From SLDF01 sp964537925 (GTDB lineage Bacteria > Bacteroidota > Bacteroidia > Chitinophagales > Saprospiraceae), in NCBI GenBank assembly GCA_964537925.1, contig CAZICV010000001.1:1240001-1304000 (forward strand): a stretch of DNA of 64,000 nucleotides, written 5' to 3'. The position numbers and the translations under genes are program-made. The notes beneath the pieces are model-generated. The model made no database searches, was not told where the DNA came from, and worked only from the letters and a program-made list of their open reading frames with translations. The number at the start of each line of letters is the position of its first letter. Positions within the stretch are counted from its first letter, which is position 1. Shown in pieces: positions 62,902-64,000 of this stretch.

Positions 62902-63660
62902 ATGCAGATACAGATCACCCTGGCCGGGAATACTTACCAATGTGACCTGGCGGATGCCTGGGATATTTCCATTCCACTCATACCCAACCGCATAGGGGTC
63001 AATTGTTTCTATGCGCCCGCTCCATCAGCCGAACCGGTGGTAGCGGGGAGTTTTATCGGATCGACCTTGCGGGGAGGATCTGTCAACTTCATGAATCTCC
63101 GGATCAATCCCCACGGCAACGGGACACATACAGAGTGTGTCGGCCATATAGCCACCGAGCCGTATTCCGTACAGGATGCCCTGCAGCGCAGTCATTTTGC
63201 AGCCATGGTAGCCAGTGTATATCCCAGGATGCTGGAGAACGGGGACCGGGTGGTGGACGAGGACTTGCTCGATGACCTGCAGATCGAACCGGGTGTAGAA
63301 GCCCTCGTACTGCGTACCCTGCCCAACACACCGGATAAGCTAACCCGTGTTTACTCAGGGACCAATCCGCCCTACCTGACGGCATCGGCAGTCCGGAAGA
63401 TCCGGTCCTGGGGTATCCGGCACCTGCTGCTGGACCTGCCCAGCCTGGACAGGGAAGAGGACGGCGGCGCCCTCGCGGCCCACAAGGCTTTCTGGGACTA
63501 CCCCGAAGATCCAAAGACGCAACACACTGTAACAGAATTAATTTATGTGCCCGATGAAATCAACGACGGTGTATATTTGTTAAATATACAGCTGTGCCCG
63601 CTGGTATTGGATGCGAGTCCTTCCAAACCGGTACTGTACAGGTTAGCGCGCGTGGAGTGA
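62902..63660 (+). CDS. Cyclase/kynurenine-formamidase-like metal hydrolase
   Basis: The 252-residue protein has the metal-binding NPHGNGTHTECVGHI segment (about 71-85), the cyclase-family HGTHxD-like signature with Glu in place of Asp, and a second motif LLLDLPSLDREEDGG. The family includes KynB-type arylformamidases and polyketide-cyclase-like enzymes. The gene follows nadK by 24 bp. The exact substrate is unknown. Confidence 0.78.
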   Translation: MQIQITLAGNTYQCDLADAWDISIPLIPNRIGVNCFYAPAPSAEPVVAGSFIGSTLRGGSVNFMNLRINPHGNGTHTECVGHIATEPYSVQDALQRSHFAAMVASVYPRMLENGDRVVDEDLLDDLQIEPGVEALVLRTLPNTPDKLTRVYSGTNPPYLTASAVRKIRSWGIRHLLLDLPSLDREEDGGALAAHKAFWDYPEDPKTQHTVTELIYVPDEINDGVYLLNIQLCPLVLDASPSKPVLYRLARVE

Positions 63661-64000
63661 GTACCTATCCTTTTACATACAAGCAGGAAGTATACCTCCA
63701 GTTCATGGAACTGGACAGGAACTCCCCGCGCAGTATCGTACAATATTTCGACGCGAACAGGTCCAGTATAGCCCTGCTGGACCCTGAACAATACTTCGAA
63801 GTACTGGCTACCTATGCCGGAGCGCTTTTTGACATGGGCCGTCATACGCAGTATATCGAGGTGTCGGAAGAACTACTCTTCCTGAGCATAGATCAGAATA
63901 TATTTCTCTTCGAAGGAGAGGATATCTACTGCACCACCTTGTTTCGCAAGGCTTCGGCGCATTTCAACAATCGCGAACAGCAAACTGCTGAAGAGATACT
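63657..64000 (+). CDS. Helical TPR-like protein, partial at right edge
   Basis: A frame opens at GTG 63657 overlapping the cyclase stop (GTGA) and stays open to the right edge, giving 114 residues. The sequence is helical with regularly spaced aromatic and small residues (ALLDPEQYFEVLATYAGALFDMG), like TPR helices. The start codon is inferred from the overlap. The family is not recognised, and the C-terminal part is missing. Confidence 0.6.
   Translation, partial: MSTYPFTYKQEVYLQFMELDRNSPRSIVQYFDANRSSIALLDPEQYFEVLATYAGALFDMGRHTQYIEVSEELLFLSIDQNIFLFEGEDIYCTTLFRKASAHFNNREQQTAEEI

Noticed and set aside
1..64000. tRNA, rRNA, CRISPR arrays, insertion sequences
   Set aside because: I looked for T-arm strings, repeat-spacer patterns and transposase motifs on both strands and found none, though a covariance search would be decisive for tRNA.

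Overview
This window comes from a chromosome of a Bacteroidota bacterium, most likely from the Saprospiria/Chitinophagia side of the phylum. The clues are a gingipain-fold type IX secretion sortase, a TonB receptor with a carboxypeptidase-like plug extension, a DUF4175 protein, an RfaH-like UpxY antiterminator, group III truncated haemoglobin and promoters of the TAnnTTTG type. No RNA genes, CRISPR arrays, insertion sequences or phage genes were seen. Most of the DNA is moderately GC-rich. The first ~730 bases are clearly AT-rich.

Bases 1-13,046 are one leftward exopolysaccharide locus. In transcription order it holds an HTH/nucleotidyltransferase-fold regulator, a UDP-HexNAc 6-dehydrogenase, UpxY, a WbpE-like aminotransferase, a WbpB-like sugar dehydrogenase, a PHP-type tyrosine phosphatase, a TviC/WbpP-like 4-epimerase, Wza, Wzc with a Tyr-Gly tail, a lipase-META protein, a WbpD-like N-acetyltransferase and an AT-rich Wzx-like flippase that runs off the left edge. 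The sugar genes together look able to make a UDP-2,3-diacetamido-hexuronic acid and/or UDP-GalNAcA.

Bases 13,145-29,900 hold a PerM-like permease, a FemAB-like acyltransferase, a very large C25 sortase-like protein (PorU2 type), two ArsR repressors each with its own terminator, tsaB, an S41 protease, a hydrolase, uvrB, a secreted unknown, and a truncated haemoglobin/Rrf2 pair suited to nitric oxide defence.

Bases 29,968-36,874 are a methionine block: metH, then metY, then homoserine dehydrogenase. metY has a composite leader: a promoter, a SAM-I riboswitch, and a 46-codon open frame that ends in six cysteine codons followed by Arg-Leu-stop. This arrangement suggests that metY reads both SAM and cysteine (charged tRNA-Cys) supply, and it is the most novel-looking element in the window.

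Bases 36,890-52,734 carry a thioesterase, an LpxH-like phosphoesterase, an M48 lipoprotein protease, hutH, two Skp-like chaperones translationally coupled to murI, an FAD/NAD(P) protein, a TonB receptor, a Kazal-type lipoprotein, a DUF4175 membrane protein, an RsbW-like ATPase overlapping ybeY, and an unrecognised protein.

Bases 52,735-55,725 look like the replication-origin region. Two parS-like ParB sites lie at 52,744-52,800. The 520-bp divergent gap between ctaA and dtd has three exact TTATNCACA DnaA boxes, two near matches and an AT-rich tract. From there to the right edge nearly all genes run rightward (dtd, MazG-like, SpoIIE-type phosphatase, TM2/SHOCT protein, CBS protein, BamA-like protein, nadK, cyclase, TPR-like fragment), as expected if replication moves away from this gap.
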